A stretch of DNA of 64,000 nucleotides from contig NZ_AQOV01000001.1 in the NCBI RefSeq assembly GCF_000365425.1, positions 1,302,001-1,366,000 on the forward strand, read 5' to 3'. Source of the stretch: Methylomonas sp. MK1 (lineage in GTDB: Bacteria; Pseudomonadota; Gammaproteobacteria; Methylococcales; Methylomonadaceae). Position numbers and translations under genes: made by a program. Each line of letters opens with the position of its first letter. Positions within the stretch are counted from its first letter, which is position 1. Shown one piece after another: positions 9,681-18,064 of the stretch. The notes under the pieces are model-generated. The model saw only the letters and a list, made by a program, of their open reading frames with translations, made no database searches and was not told the DNA's origin.

Positions 9681-9940
9681 GACGGTTTTCTCCCGTATGC
9701 CGCGCCGAGCACAGGAGCTTTTGGCGAGAATAGCCCGAAGGGGTGCGGCAGGGATGCCGCACGTCGGCGGAGGGGCAGGAAGCCCCTTCCGCCGACCCTC
9801 GTCAAAAGCGAGGAGCGCAGGGAATAAGCGGCATCCGGGTGGCTTTTTCTTTGGATACTTTCTTTTGGCCAAACAAAAGAAAGTATCTCGGCGGTCGGGC
9901 CGAGACCCGACTTCTAAACAACCCGTCGCGTTAGCGACAC
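9681..9940 (-). repeat. Long inverted-repeat element, right copy
   Basis: Inverted counterpart of 8468-8725; reading the minus strand gives the same order of blocks, from GTGTCGCTAACGCGACGGG to CTCGGCGCGGCATACGGG. The two copies enclose only the PLD-like gene and the 80-bp palindromic repeat. The element ends 22 bases before the lolD stop codon, which faces it, so it could also act as the lolD 3' end. Confidence 0.85.
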
Positions 9941-9962
9941 AATATCCCGATTACTTGTATTA

Positions 9963-10661
9963 TCAAGAATGATGCACCCTTTCCGGCACAATCACCCCAT
10001 CCTCCATATACAACACACTATCCATCCTTGCCGCCAAATCCGGATCATGCGTCACCACCAAAAAACTCACCTGCAATTCCTGATTCAACTCCAACATCAG
10101 CTGATAAATCTGCTCAGCGGTTTTACTGTCCAGATTACCGGTCGGCTCGTCGGCCAACACACATTTAGGCTGATTGATCAAAGCCCGGGCCACAGCGGCA
10201 CGTTGTCGTTCGCCGCCGGACAATTCGCCGGGTTTATGCAGCATTCGGTGTCCCAACCCGACACGTTTAAGTAATTCTGCAGCCTGTTGTTGCGCTTGCT
10301 TGATCGATTGATTGCCGATCAATAGCGGCATGGCTACGTTTTCCAGGATAGTAAATTCGCCCAACAGGTGATGAAACTGGTAGATAAACCCCAGCGAGCG
10401 ATTGCGTAGTTGGCTGAGTTTGCCGGCGCTAATCTTATTCAAATCGGCGCCGTCCAGCATCACCGAGCCGGAGCTGGGTTTTTCCAGGCCGCCTAACAGA
10501 TGCAACAAGGTGCTTTTCCCGGAACCAGACGCACCCATGATGGCGACGCGCTGGCCGGCTTCAATCGTCAAATCCACGCCGCGCAAAACTTCGACGTTCA
10601 GGTCACCCTGCGCGTAACGCTTGGTTAACTGTTGGCATTGCAACACGATGGCATTACTCAT
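9963..10661 (-). CDS. lolD: Lipoprotein-releasing ABC transporter ATPase LolD
   Basis: 232 residues from ATG 10661; a longer frame to 10745 is rejected because it only overlaps the permease gene. LolD hydrolyses ATP at the inner membrane to extract outer-membrane lipoproteins and hand them to LolA. Motifs are Walker A GASGSGKST, the Q-loop in FIYQFHHLL, the ABC signature LSGGERQR, Walker B CVLADEPT and the H-loop VTHD. FxYQFHHLL is typical of LolD. It overlaps the permease stop by 8 bp, implying translational coupling. Confidence 0.95.
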   Translation of the reverse strand: MSNAIVLQCQQLTKRYAQGDLNVEVLRGVDLTIEAGQRVAIMGASGSGKSTLLHLLGGLEKPSSGSVMLDGADLNKISAGKLSQLRNRSLGFIYQFHHLLGEFTILENVAMPLLIGNQSIKQAQQQAAELLKRVGLGHRMLHKPGELSGGERQRAAVARALINQPKCVLADEPTGNLDSKTAEQIYQLMLELNQELQVSFLVVTHDPDLAARMDSVLYMEDGVIVPERVHHS

Positions 10662-11901
10662 AACGCAGCACCTCGGCCGGATTAATCCGCGCCGCCTGCC
10701 AAGCTGGATACAGTGTCGCCAGCAAGGACAGTAAAAACGCCACACAGGCTATCCAGTACACATCGGTCCAGATCAGTTTTGACGGCACTTCGCTGATGTA
10801 ATAAACATCGGCGGCCATAAATTGCACACCAAAGGCTTTTTCGATGGCTGGCACAATGGTTTCTACATTCAAAGCCAGCAACACGCCGCCAACCGTGCCT
10901 AGTAAAGTACCTATGCTGCCGATGATACAGCCCAGAACAATAAAAATTCCCATCACCGAACCGTTGGATAAACCCTGGGTTTTCAGAATGGCAATGTCGC
11001 CGCGCTTATCGGTAACCACCATCACCAGCGTCGAGACGATGTTAAACGCCGCCACCGCGACGATCAGCAGCAAGATGATGAACATGGCCCGCTTTTCGGT
11101 TTGCACCGCGCGGAAAAAGTTACTGTGAGCCTTGGTCCAGTCGCTGACCCGAAACTCATCGCCCAGCGTATCTGCCAAGCCTTGGGTAATGCGTGGCGCG
11201 TTGAATAAATCATCCAGCTTCAAACGCAAACCGGATACTGCCGACTCCAATCTGAACAATTTGCCGGCATCGTCGAGATGCATCAGCGCCATATTGCGGT
11301 CGTATTCATACATGCCCACTTTGAACACGCCCACCACGGTAAAGCGTTTCATGCGCGGCAGGATACCGGCCGGCGTGGAGTTGATTTGCGGGGTGATGAT
11401 GGTGACTTTGTCGCCCATCATGACGCCCAGATAACTGGCCAACTCGGCACCCAAGACAATGCCGAATTCGCCCGGGACCAAATCGTTCAAACTACCGAAC
11501 ATCATTTTGTTGGCGACTTCCGATACTTTGGCTTCGTATTCGGGCAGCACGCCTTGCAGCAACGTGCCGCTGACTTGGCGGTCGGCGTTGACCATCACTT
11601 GACCATGGATAAACGGCGCTGCGCCTTCGACATGCGCCATATTGCGCGTCCGTTCCTCCAAGGCTTGCCAATCGTCAAGCTGGCCGAAGCGACCGGTGAT
11701 AGTACTGTGGGCAGTCATGCCCAGGATGCGTTCGCGCAATTCGGCTTCGAAACCGTTCATCACCGACAGCACGGTAATCAAGGCGGTTACACCCAGGGCG
11801 ATACCAAGCACGGAGGTTAAGGTGATGAACGAGATAAATTGAGTGCGTTTTTTGGCGCGGGTATAGCGTAACCCGATATACAGGATGAGAGGTTTAAACA
11901 T
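10654..11901 (-). CDS. lolC: Lipoprotein-releasing ABC transporter permease LolC/LolE
   Basis: 415 residues with the family arrangement of one N-terminal transmembrane helix (ISFITLTSVLGIALGVTALI), a long periplasmic MacB-like domain (about residues 45-250) and three C-terminal helices. The N-terminus MFKPLILYIGLRYTRAKKR fits LolC/E. Only one permease gene is present, so it may act as a homodimer (LolF-like) or have a partner elsewhere. It begins 2 bases after the fur stop and overlaps lolD, so fur-lolC-lolD look like one transcript. Confidence 0.93.
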   Translation of the reverse strand: MFKPLILYIGLRYTRAKKRTQFISFITLTSVLGIALGVTALITVLSVMNGFEAELRERILGMTAHSTITGRFGQLDDWQALEERTRNMAHVEGAAPFIHGQVMVNADRQVSGTLLQGVLPEYEAKVSEVANKMMFGSLNDLVPGEFGIVLGAELASYLGVMMGDKVTIITPQINSTPAGILPRMKRFTVVGVFKVGMYEYDRNMALMHLDDAGKLFRLESAVSGLRLKLDDLFNAPRITQGLADTLGDEFRVSDWTKAHSNFFRAVQTEKRAMFIILLLIVAVAAFNIVSTLVMVVTDKRGDIAILKTQGLSNGSVMGIFIVLGCIIGSIGTLLGTVGGVLLALNVETIVPAIEKAFGVQFMAADVYYISEVPSKLIWTDVYWIACVAFLLSLLATLYPAWQAARINPAEVLRYE

Positions 11902-11903
11902 GC

Positions 11904-12326
11904 TTAGGCTTTTGGGGGTTTACAAGCGGCGCAGTAGCCGTAAAGATATAGACTGTGATCGGTAAGCGTGTAACCCAGTCTTAGGGCTATTTCCGATTGG
12001 CGTTTTTCAATGACTTCATCGGTAAATTCGTCGACTTTTCCACACTTCATGCAGACGACGTGATCGTGGTGGCCACCGCTATTTAATTCGAATATCGAGT
12101 TGCCGCCCTCGAAATGATGGCGGTTAACCAAGCCGGCGGCTTCGAACTGTGTCAACACGCGGTAAACCGTAGCCAGGCCAATTTCCTCGCCTTCCGCCAA
12201 CAAGATTTTGTAGACCTTCTCAGCCGACAAGTGTCTATCGTCCTGTTGTTTTTCCAGAATCTCCAGAATTTTGATTCTGGGCAAGGTCACCTTTAAGCCC
12301 GCATTACGCAAATCCTGAGTTTCCAT
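11904..12326 (-). CDS. fur: Ferric uptake regulator Fur
   Basis: 140 residues from ATG 12326, chosen because AAAGGAGG lies just upstream; the longer frame to 12359 lacks this. Fur is the Fe2+-dependent repressor of iron uptake. The winged-helix N-terminus (LRNAGLKVTLPRIKILEIL), the HLSAEKVYK and GLATVYRVLTQFEAAGLV segments, the HHDH metal site (GGHHDHVVC) and the CxxC pairs CMKCGK and YGYCAAC are all present. Divergent from bamE, the classic arrangement in gammaproteobacteria. The unusual part is lolC following 2 bases downstream. Confidence 0.96.
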   Translation of the reverse strand: METQDLRNAGLKVTLPRIKILEILEKQQDDRHLSAEKVYKILLAEGEEIGLATVYRVLTQFEAAGLVNRHHFEGGNSIFELNSGGHHDHVVCMKCGKVDEFTDEVIEKRQSEIALRLGYTLTDHSLYLYGYCAACKPPKA

Positions 12327-12440
12327 AAGCCCCTCCTTTAAACCGATAATCTGCAACATTGTATCGTTTTTTACGCCGAGCCGCTGACAGAATTATGGGA
12401 TAATGGCCCATCGTTTGTCGTCAGACTCCATTCACTCCTC

Positions 12441-12995
12441 ATGAAAAAATCGACTTTTTTGCTAGCGGCAGTCACCAGTTTATCGATTAACGCTTGCAGT
12501 ACCATTCTCACCAACTTGCCCGGCGTGTACACCTTGGACATCCAGCAAGGCAACATCATCGATCAAAGCATGATTAATCAGCTCCGGCCTAATATGACTA
12601 AACGCCAGGTGCTCTACATCATGGGTTCACCGATGCTATCCGATGCCTTTCACGAAAAACGCTGGGACTATTTATATTCGGAACAACCGGGCGGCGAAGA
12701 CCGGGTGCAAAAACGGGTATCGTTATTTTTCAACGGCGACAATTTGATGGGCGTGCAAGGCGACTTCAGACCTAGCTCGATGCCGGTCGCCAAAGAATCC
12801 ACAGAAACCAGCGTCGATGTGCCGAAACGCGACCTGGAACGCTCGATGTGGGAAAAAATCAGCGGCTTGTTCGGCAGCGACGAACCCGATACCTTTGCCC
12901 GCAAAAACAATCAAAATGCTCCCGAACCCAAAGAAGCCGCCAGCTCCGCGGAGAAAGGCAAAGAATTGGTGGAAGAAGACCCCGACAAAAAATAG
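12441..12995 (+). CDS. bamE: Outer membrane assembly lipoprotein BamE (SmpA/OmlA)
   Basis: 184 residues. The signal peptide ends in a lipobox-like SLSINAC (Cys about residue 19), so it should be anchored in the outer membrane. The SmpA/OmlA domain shows [22 protein letters not shown], a [19 protein letters not shown] stretch and [10 protein letters not shown], all diagnostic. BamE supports the BAM complex that inserts beta-barrels, relevant for the porin, TpsB and secretin encoded in this window. The C-terminal ~60 residues are charged and look disordered, longer than E. coli BamE. Divergent from fur. Confidence 0.95.
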   Translation: MKKSTFLLAAVTSLSINACSTILTNLPGVYTLDIQQGNIIDQSMINQLRPNMTKRQVLYIMGSPMLSDAFHEKRWDYLYSEQPGGEDRVQKRVSLFFNGDNLMGVQGDFRPSSMPVAKESTETSVDVPKRDLERSMWEKISGLFGSDEPDTFARKNNQNAPEPKEAASSAEKGKELVEEDPDKK

Positions 12996-13014
12996 GTCAT
13001 CGGTTGGAAACGCT

Positions 13015-13488
13015 TTAGAGCAATAGTGCGCCAGCTATCGCGATAAAATTGTCGGCTGCCTGAATCAAGGCCGGTGCGGTTAAACTATGAATCGCGTAAA
13101 CATCGCTGGAAGTGCCAAAATCGTTGCGCACCTTTTGCAACAGCAACTCGAAATCGCCGTCGCCGGACAATAGAATAATGCGATCTGCCCGCGCGGCATA
13201 ATCCATTACATCTAACGTGATCCCCACATCCCAATCACCCTTGCTGGTGCCGTCGCGGCGCTGGATATAGGGCTTTAGTTTGACGGTAAAACCGATGTTT
13301 TTCAGGATTTGCTGAAAACCCTGCTGCTTGCTGTCACCGCGATCGGTGGCATAAGCAATGGCAGCGACAACCTGTTTACCCGCGGTTGCCTGCTGCCAAA
13401 ACGCGCTGTAATTGAAATGTTTCTGGTAGCGTTGCCGGGTGGTGTAGTAAATATTCTGGACGTCGACAAAAATCGCTACTTTTTCCAT
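13015..13488 (-). CDS. NYN domain (LabA/DUF88-like) protein
   Basis: 157 residues with a PIN-like NYN fold: acidic motif 1 in IFVDVQNIYY, a central GDWDVGITLDVMD and the SGDGDFELLL motif, which together form the metal site of NYN-type nucleases. The family includes RNases and LabA-like proteins; the true substrate is unknown. It is followed on the same strand after ppnP (7-bp gap), and its 3' end converges on bamE with 19 bp between stops. Confidence 0.85.
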   Translation of the reverse strand: MEKVAIFVDVQNIYYTTRQRYQKHFNYSAFWQQATAGKQVVAAIAYATDRGDSKQQGFQQILKNIGFTVKLKPYIQRRDGTSKGDWDVGITLDVMDYAARADRIILLSGDGDFELLLQKVRNDFGTSSDVYAIHSLTAPALIQAADNFIAIAGALLL

Positions 13489-13495
13489 CCGGCGC

Positions 13496-13810
13496 TTACT
13501 TCAAAAAAGAACAGCAGTAATCGCTGGCAATACTCACCTTCATGGTAAATGCCGCATTCCCAGGCACATTGAAAGACTCGCCGCCTTTTACTGTTTGCCA
13601 TTCATCACTACCCGGCAACAGCACCTGCAATTCCCCAGCCAGAATTTCCATCAACTCGGGATCGGCCGTGTTAAAGGTATATTCGCCCGGCATCATGAAA
13701 CCCAAGGTTTTTGAGGAGCCATCAGCAAACTTAATGGTGCGACTATTCACTTTGCCGTCGAAATAGACATTGGCCTGCTTGACGATGGTGACGTTATTGA
13801 ATTCTGACAT
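13496..13810 (-). CDS. ppnP: Pyrimidine/purine nucleoside phosphorylase PpnP
   Basis: 104 residues, a small single-domain cupin (DUF1255 family). PpnP splits diverse nucleosides with phosphate to base and ribose-1-phosphate. Family sequence is clear: a VYFDGKVNSRTI segment, KTLGFMMPGEYTF, the TADPELMEILAGEL stretch and ESFNVPGNAAF. Length equals the family norm. Upstream of, and 7 bp from, the NYN gene. Confidence 0.93.
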   Translation of the reverse strand: MSEFNNVTIVKQANVYFDGKVNSRTIKFADGSSKTLGFMMPGEYTFNTADPELMEILAGELQVLLPGSDEWQTVKGGESFNVPGNAAFTMKVSIASDYCCSFLK

Positions 13811-13846
13811 GATGAAAATCTACTGCTAGTAAAAAAAGGAGCGCAA

Positions 13847-14434
13847 TCATAGCAGATCGGCTTGTTTGCGAATAACAAAAAGCCGGGGGGCGGCGGGCTT
13901 GTCGTGGCTACTAAGTATAACTTCCGTTGTATAACAGGTCTGATCCAATCGCTGCGACCATGCCGCCAACTGCTCGGTCTCCAGTTCGCCGCCGGCGTGA
14001 CCGGGATAGGCTAATACCGTGATCACGGCACGCGGCGCCAACAAAACGCATGCTGCATTCAAAGCGGCCAACGTCGAATCGATTTGGGTAATCACGGCTT
14101 TATCGGCCCCGGGCAAATAACCCAGATTAAACATCACCGCCCTCACCCGGCCATGCCATTGCTTGGGAACATGCAACAGCATATCGGCATGGCTGGCGAG
14201 ACGTAGCGTCACCCGGCGCTGCAAATCATGCTGAAGTAAACGCTGAAAACTGTTGACCAGCGCTTGCGGTTGAATATCGAAGCCAATCACATGCCCGCCG
14301 ATTCCAATGCTCCGCGCCAGAAACACCGTATCGTGACCGTTGCCCAGTGTCGCGTCGAGCGAAATATCGCCCGGTGCTACGTAAGAACCGACGATGTTAT
14401 GAGCAATTTCAAGCAGGGAAATAGGTTTTGTCAT
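13847..14434 (-). CDS. Class I SAM methyltransferase (YtqB-like)
   Basis: 195-196 residues from ATG 14434, chosen over the frame start at 14668 because the longer version only overlaps the oxidoreductase gene. It matches the rRNA-methyltransferase-like family: ISLLEIAHNIVGSYV, then SAM motif I as DATLGNGHDTVFLAR, then GFDIQPQAL, FNLGYLPGADK and AYPGHAGGELE. The substrate is not evident; Bacillus relatives act on RNA. Its start overlaps the end of the upstream oxidoreductase gene by 26 bp. Confidence 0.85.
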   Translation of the reverse strand: MTKPISLLEIAHNIVGSYVAPGDISLDATLGNGHDTVFLARSIGIGGHVIGFDIQPQALVNSFQRLLQHDLQRRVTLRLASHADMLLHVPKQWHGRVRAVMFNLGYLPGADKAVITQIDSTLAALNAACVLLAPRAVITVLAYPGHAGGELETEQLAAWSQRLDQTCYTTEVILSSHDKPAAPRLFVIRKQADLL

Positions 14435-15470
14435 AGCGGCGTATATCGCAGCCGGGGGGCAAGCCGGCGTGCTGTTGCAGGTAATCGGCAAACCGGGCAG
14501 CGTACCAGGGAATCGCCAAACTGCCCTTGGCGCCAAAGCCATTGAAAATATGCAGTTGCGGATGTAAAGGATGTGTGCCGATAAACGGCTGCTTATCCAG
14601 CGTGGCCGGCCGGATGCCAGCCCGACGCTGATAGACATCGGGGGGTTGCTGTTGAGGACAAACCGCACGCAAACTCGCCAATAATGCGGTTTTTGCTGCT
14701 TGAGTCGGCAAATTATCTAGCTGATTGGTATCGAAAGTGGCGCCGGTTTTAAAGCGCCCGGCCCCCAATGGAATCAGCCAATGCCCGTAATTCAAAATCT
14801 GTTGCTGAATATCTTGCCTGCTCTCACAACCGAGTATTTCGCCTTTTGCCAATTGAAACGGCAAATACTTGAACCATGGATTGTTAACCGCCTGATAGCC
14901 TTCGCAGAACACGATGTGTCGGGGGTAGATGTCATGCCAACGCAATGCCGGCTCCAGGTTAATTTCACCGTATTGCAGAGTATTGCGCCGATAACAGTTT
15001 TTGTTCCGCAAAAAATCGCGCAGCTGGCTCAACAATGCTTCAGTCCGCAAATAGCCCGTTTGCCGCTGCTGCAACACCCCGTAAGGCGCGTCGATCTCTG
15101 CGGGAGCTGGCGTCAACCCTGTTAAATAGTCGCGATAGTCCGGCTGAGCCAAGCGCCGCTCGGCGATTCCAAGCTCTTTATCAGTGCGGAGGATTTTCAG
15201 CATCGGCATTTGCACATAAAACGCTTGTCCAAACTGCGTACCAAGTTGCCGATAAACATGCATCGCGGCCGGCAGCAATGTTTCGACATCCACCTGCTTT
15301 ACCAGACGCTGACCGGTAACCGGATTGATCAAACCGGCCGCGACTTGCGAGGCGTTCTCCGCGCCGTCGTCCACCACCAAGATTCTCAATTGTCGCTGCA
15401 ATAACTCCCAGGCCAATAGACTACTTGCCAAACCCTGACCGACCAGCAACACATCGATTTGCACAGCCAT
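14409..15470 (-). CDS. FAD-dependent oxidoreductase (DAO family)
   Basis: 353 residues with the N-terminal dinucleotide-binding motif VLLVGQGLASSLLAWELL (GxGxxx, followed by an acidic VVDDG at the second strand) and a DAO-type C-terminus with RAGIRPATLDKQPFIG and NGFGAKGSL. The pattern recalls the FAD domain of MnmC and glycine or amino-acid oxidases, but the partner methyltransferase domain of MnmC is absent. The substrate is unknown. Its ATG abuts the stop of the HopJ-family gene (shared base 15470), indicating coupling. Confidence 0.82.
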   Translation of the reverse strand: MAVQIDVLLVGQGLASSLLAWELLQRQLRILVVDDGAENASQVAAGLINPVTGQRLVKQVDVETLLPAAMHVYRQLGTQFGQAFYVQMPMLKILRTDKELGIAERRLAQPDYRDYLTGLTPAPAEIDAPYGVLQQRQTGYLRTEALLSQLRDFLRNKNCYRRNTLQYGEINLEPALRWHDIYPRHIVFCEGYQAVNNPWFKYLPFQLAKGEILGCESRQDIQQQILNYGHWLIPLGAGRFKTGATFDTNQLDNLPTQAAKTALLASLRAVCPQQQPPDVYQRRAGIRPATLDKQPFIGTHPLHPQLHIFNGFGAKGSLAIPWYAARFADYLQQHAGLPPGCDIRRYDKTYFPA

Positions 15471-15820
15471 TATTTGGCTTGCAAGGCCTCGCCTTTAAAC
15501 ACAATGCCGTCCCAACCATCGCGCATGAAGTGCCTGATATTTTGATGATCGTTGCCGGCCGGATTCCCCAACACGTCTTGGCGATAATAATCACCGAATA
15601 GCGCCAGAGTTTGTTCGACAGTCAGTTGCTGCAATTTGGCGAACGCAAAAATCTTGCAGGAGCCCTCGTTACGACCGGCTTCGTTTACCAAAGGTTGTTG
15701 CAAGCCGTTACTGAATTCAGTAGGTTGGTAGTGATAATGCTCGGCAATAAGCGCTATGGTTTCCTGAAATTCGACCGGCTGTCCGGACTTAACATGTTGT
15801 AGAAAATCGTTCACCATCAT
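15470..15820 (-). CDS. HopJ family (type III effector HopPmaJ-like) protein
   Basis: 116 residues. It matches the small HopJ family by FAFAKLQQLTVEQTLALFG, YYRQDVLGNPAGNDHQNIR and HFMRDGWDGI. Despite the name, the family is widespread in free-living bacteria without type III secretion, and its function is unclear. Two ATGs are adjacent at the start (15820 or 15817). First gene of a likely three-gene unit with the FAD oxidoreductase and methyltransferase. Confidence 0.85.
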   Translation of the reverse strand: MMVNDFLQHVKSGQPVEFQETIALIAEHYHYQPTEFSNGLQQPLVNEAGRNEGSCKIFAFAKLQQLTVEQTLALFGDYYRQDVLGNPAGNDHQNIRHFMRDGWDGIVFKGEALQAK

Positions 15821-16055
15821 TGGCTTACTCCCAAAGCTTTATTAATATTTGGTTAAATTACAGTCTAATTCGAACAAAACACAGTCATTCCCGGTTATAA
15901 TCGCATGAAATGTCTAGGTGTTTCTCACCGTCGACTGCGTTTGGGATCGTCTTATTATTGTTATATTCCGTTATTAAAATCCGGCCCTACTTTGTTTGGC
16001 GTTTGGTTCGGAACGTACGGATTGCAACCTCAATAACATCATAAAGGAATACATT

Positions 16056-16697
16056 TTGAAACAGATAATTACTCTTTTCTCGTTTTGTCTGCTTTGCTCC
16101 ACCACTGCCTTAGCGGAATCGGAAACCCAGATCCCACCCGCACCGCCCATAGAACCTGTAAACGCTACTGCCAGCCCGGCACCGACGGTGACTATCGAAC
16201 AGACCAACTATGCGGCTTATCAGCTGTCTCCAGGCGACGCATTGGAAATCACGGTCTGGAAAGAAGAAGGCTTGCAACAATTGCAAATACTGATTTCACC
16301 GGACGGCACGATTATTTTCCCCTTGATCGGTACCGTCGGCGCCGCCGGCAAAACCATTACAGAACTGAAAGATAATTTGACCAGCAGGCTGGCCGACTAC
16401 ATATCCGACCCATCGATTTCGGTTAAATTACTCAACAACCAGGGCAACTCCATCTTCGTGATAGGTAAAGTCAATAAACCGGGGCAAGTATTTTCCGGCA
16501 GACGCTTGGATGTTCTGCAGGCGCTGAGTCTCGCCGGTGGCCTTACTGTGTTTGCCAAGGAAGGTTCGATCAGCATTATTCGCCGCACCAGCGATCAAGT
16601 TAAAGTGTTTCCTTTCGACTATAGCGATGTGATTGATGGCGAAGATCTGGAACAAAACATCATGCTGGAACCGGGAGACACGGTCACCGTACCCTAA
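16056..16697 (+). CDS. Polysaccharide export protein (Wza/BexD-like)
   Basis: 213 residues from a TTG start at 16056, preceded at 16042-16049 by TAAAGGAA; this start gives a clean signal peptide (MKQIITLFSFCLLCSTTALA) while the longer frame to 15996 does not. Mature protein: Poly_export domain (YQLSPGDALEITVWKE, then a SPDGTIIFPLIGTVGAAGKT stretch) and a SLBB domain (IFVIGKVNKPGQ). It would form or line the outer-membrane/periplasmic channel for exopolysaccharide. Shorter than E. coli Wza and with no lipobox Cys, as in XrtA/PEP-CTERM-linked export proteins. First gene of a four-gene EPS operon. Confidence 0.9.
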   Translation: MKQIITLFSFCLLCSTTALAESETQIPPAPPIEPVNATASPAPTVTIEQTNYAAYQLSPGDALEITVWKEEGLQQLQILISPDGTIIFPLIGTVGAAGKTITELKDNLTSRLADYISDPSISVKLLNNQGNSIFVIGKVNKPGQVFSGRRLDVLQALSLAGGLTVFAKEGSISIIRRTSDQVKVFPFDYSDVIDGEDLEQNIMLEPGDTVTVP

Positions 16698-16722
16698 ACG
16701 GAACTAGATAGAAGCACTATCT

Positions 16723-18063
16723 ATGAAGATAAAAACGGATTTTTTGCTACCCGCGTTGGTTCTGTTCAGCACAGACGGCTATGCGCTGGATTTGTTGTTC
16801 AAACCTGAATTTAATTTTAGGGAGCGGTATGACAATAATGTACGCATGCAGATCAATCCAACACATAGCAATCTGATCAGCACCATATCCCCTGGCGTAA
16901 TGTTCGGGTATCTTGCCGACGACAACGAATTGAATACTCGCTTCAGATGGAATGAGTTGATTTACAGTAGCGATTCGGCACTGGATTTTTCCGAAAAACT
17001 CGTCAACCTCAGCCACAAATATCAAGGCGAACGCTTCAAAACCGATCTGGCTGCTAGCTACGCGGAAGAATCCTCGATCAATAGCCAACTCGACCCTACA
17101 GTAATCGACCCAACACAGATCAACGAAGCACGTGGCGTACAACTTCTCGTGCCAAGAAACACCAAATCAGTCTCTCCGACTGTCACTTACAATCTGAGCG
17201 AGAAAAACTCCTTACAATTGGGCTATAGCTACCAGGATGTGACATATGATAGAGCGCAAAGCCTGATAAATAGCATTAATTACTCGGATTATAGTTTCCA
17301 ACAATATTCGGCAACGGCCAGCCATGCCTACACCGAACGCTTGTCATTTAACCTGACAGGTGCATATTCGGTGTATGAATCGGCAAACGAGAGTCCAGGA
17401 ATCGGTCTTTTTAATCCTTTTCCTTTTCCTGTGCCATTGCGATTTTATCAAACCGCGCCAATAACAACAGGCTTCAGCCAAAAATCGACTACGTTCACTT
17501 ACCAAGCGGGTGTGCAATATCTATTTGACGAGCAGACCCAATTAGCATTTTCAGCAGGGATTCGCGACACAACAACTGACAGCACTCAATTCACCAGTTC
17601 GTCAAACCCTGCGCCAGAGCTTAATAGTCGGTCTTCCTTATCCAAAAACACCTTGGGCAATGTGTTTTCGGCAAGCTTGGCTCGTAAAAGCGACTGGGGT
17701 GACTTTAGCTTAAGTGCGGGACAACAGCTCAACCCGGCCAGCACCGGACAGCAGCAAACCTCAACCACATTTTCAGCTCGAGGTCGTTACAATCTCACCG
17801 AACGCTTGTCTACCGGTATCAACGCCAATTACTTGTTATCTGAATCGATATCCACTTTTAGTAACGATACCACCAGAACTAATAACCGCACTTTCATTAC
17901 CCTATCACCGAATGTTCAATGGCGCTGGACGCCGGAAATCAATTTGGATCTGTCTTATAGCTATCGCCAGCAGGTGTATGAATCAAACAATCAGACCATA
18001 ACCGGCGATAGCGTACAACTACAATTCTCTTATCAACCTCAAATCAATCGTCAGGTGAAATAG
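16723..18063 (+). CDS. Outer-membrane beta-barrel protein of EPS operon
   Basis: 446 residues with an N-terminal signal sequence (FLLPALVLFSTDGYA). The rest is alternating aromatic/polar sequence with repeated strand-like segments (LGYSYQDVTYDRA, LSFNLTGAYSVY, TFTYQAGVQYLF, INLDLSYSYRQQVY), typical of a beta-barrel. Its place between the Wza-like and Wzc-like genes matches the EpsL-type barrels of XrtA-associated polysaccharide clusters. A role as outer-membrane exit pore or assembly factor is inference. Ends one base before the next start codon. Confidence 0.75.
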   Translation: MKIKTDFLLPALVLFSTDGYALDLLFKPEFNFRERYDNNVRMQINPTHSNLISTISPGVMFGYLADDNELNTRFRWNELIYSSDSALDFSEKLVNLSHKYQGERFKTDLAASYAEESSINSQLDPTVIDPTQINEARGVQLLVPRNTKSVSPTVTYNLSEKNSLQLGYSYQDVTYDRAQSLINSINYSDYSFQQYSATASHAYTERLSFNLTGAYSVYESANESPGIGLFNPFPFPVPLRFYQTAPITTGFSQKSTTFTYQAGVQYLFDEQTQLAFSAGIRDTTTDSTQFTSSSNPAPELNSRSSLSKNTLGNVFSASLARKSDWGDFSLSAGQQLNPASTGQQQTSTTFSARGRYNLTERLSTGINANYLLSESISTFSNDTTRTNNRTFITLSPNVQWRWTPEINLDLSYSYRQQVYESNNQTITGDSVQLQFSYQPQINRQVK

Positions 18064-18064
18064 C

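Noticed and set aside
11278..11820. 180-codon plus-strand frame inside lolC
   Set aside because: Antisense shadow; protein is His/Gln-rich without any fold signature and lolC is unambiguous.
15470..15820. HopJ gene as sign of a type III secretion system
   Set aside because: The family is common in bacteria without type III secretion, and no such apparatus genes are present here.
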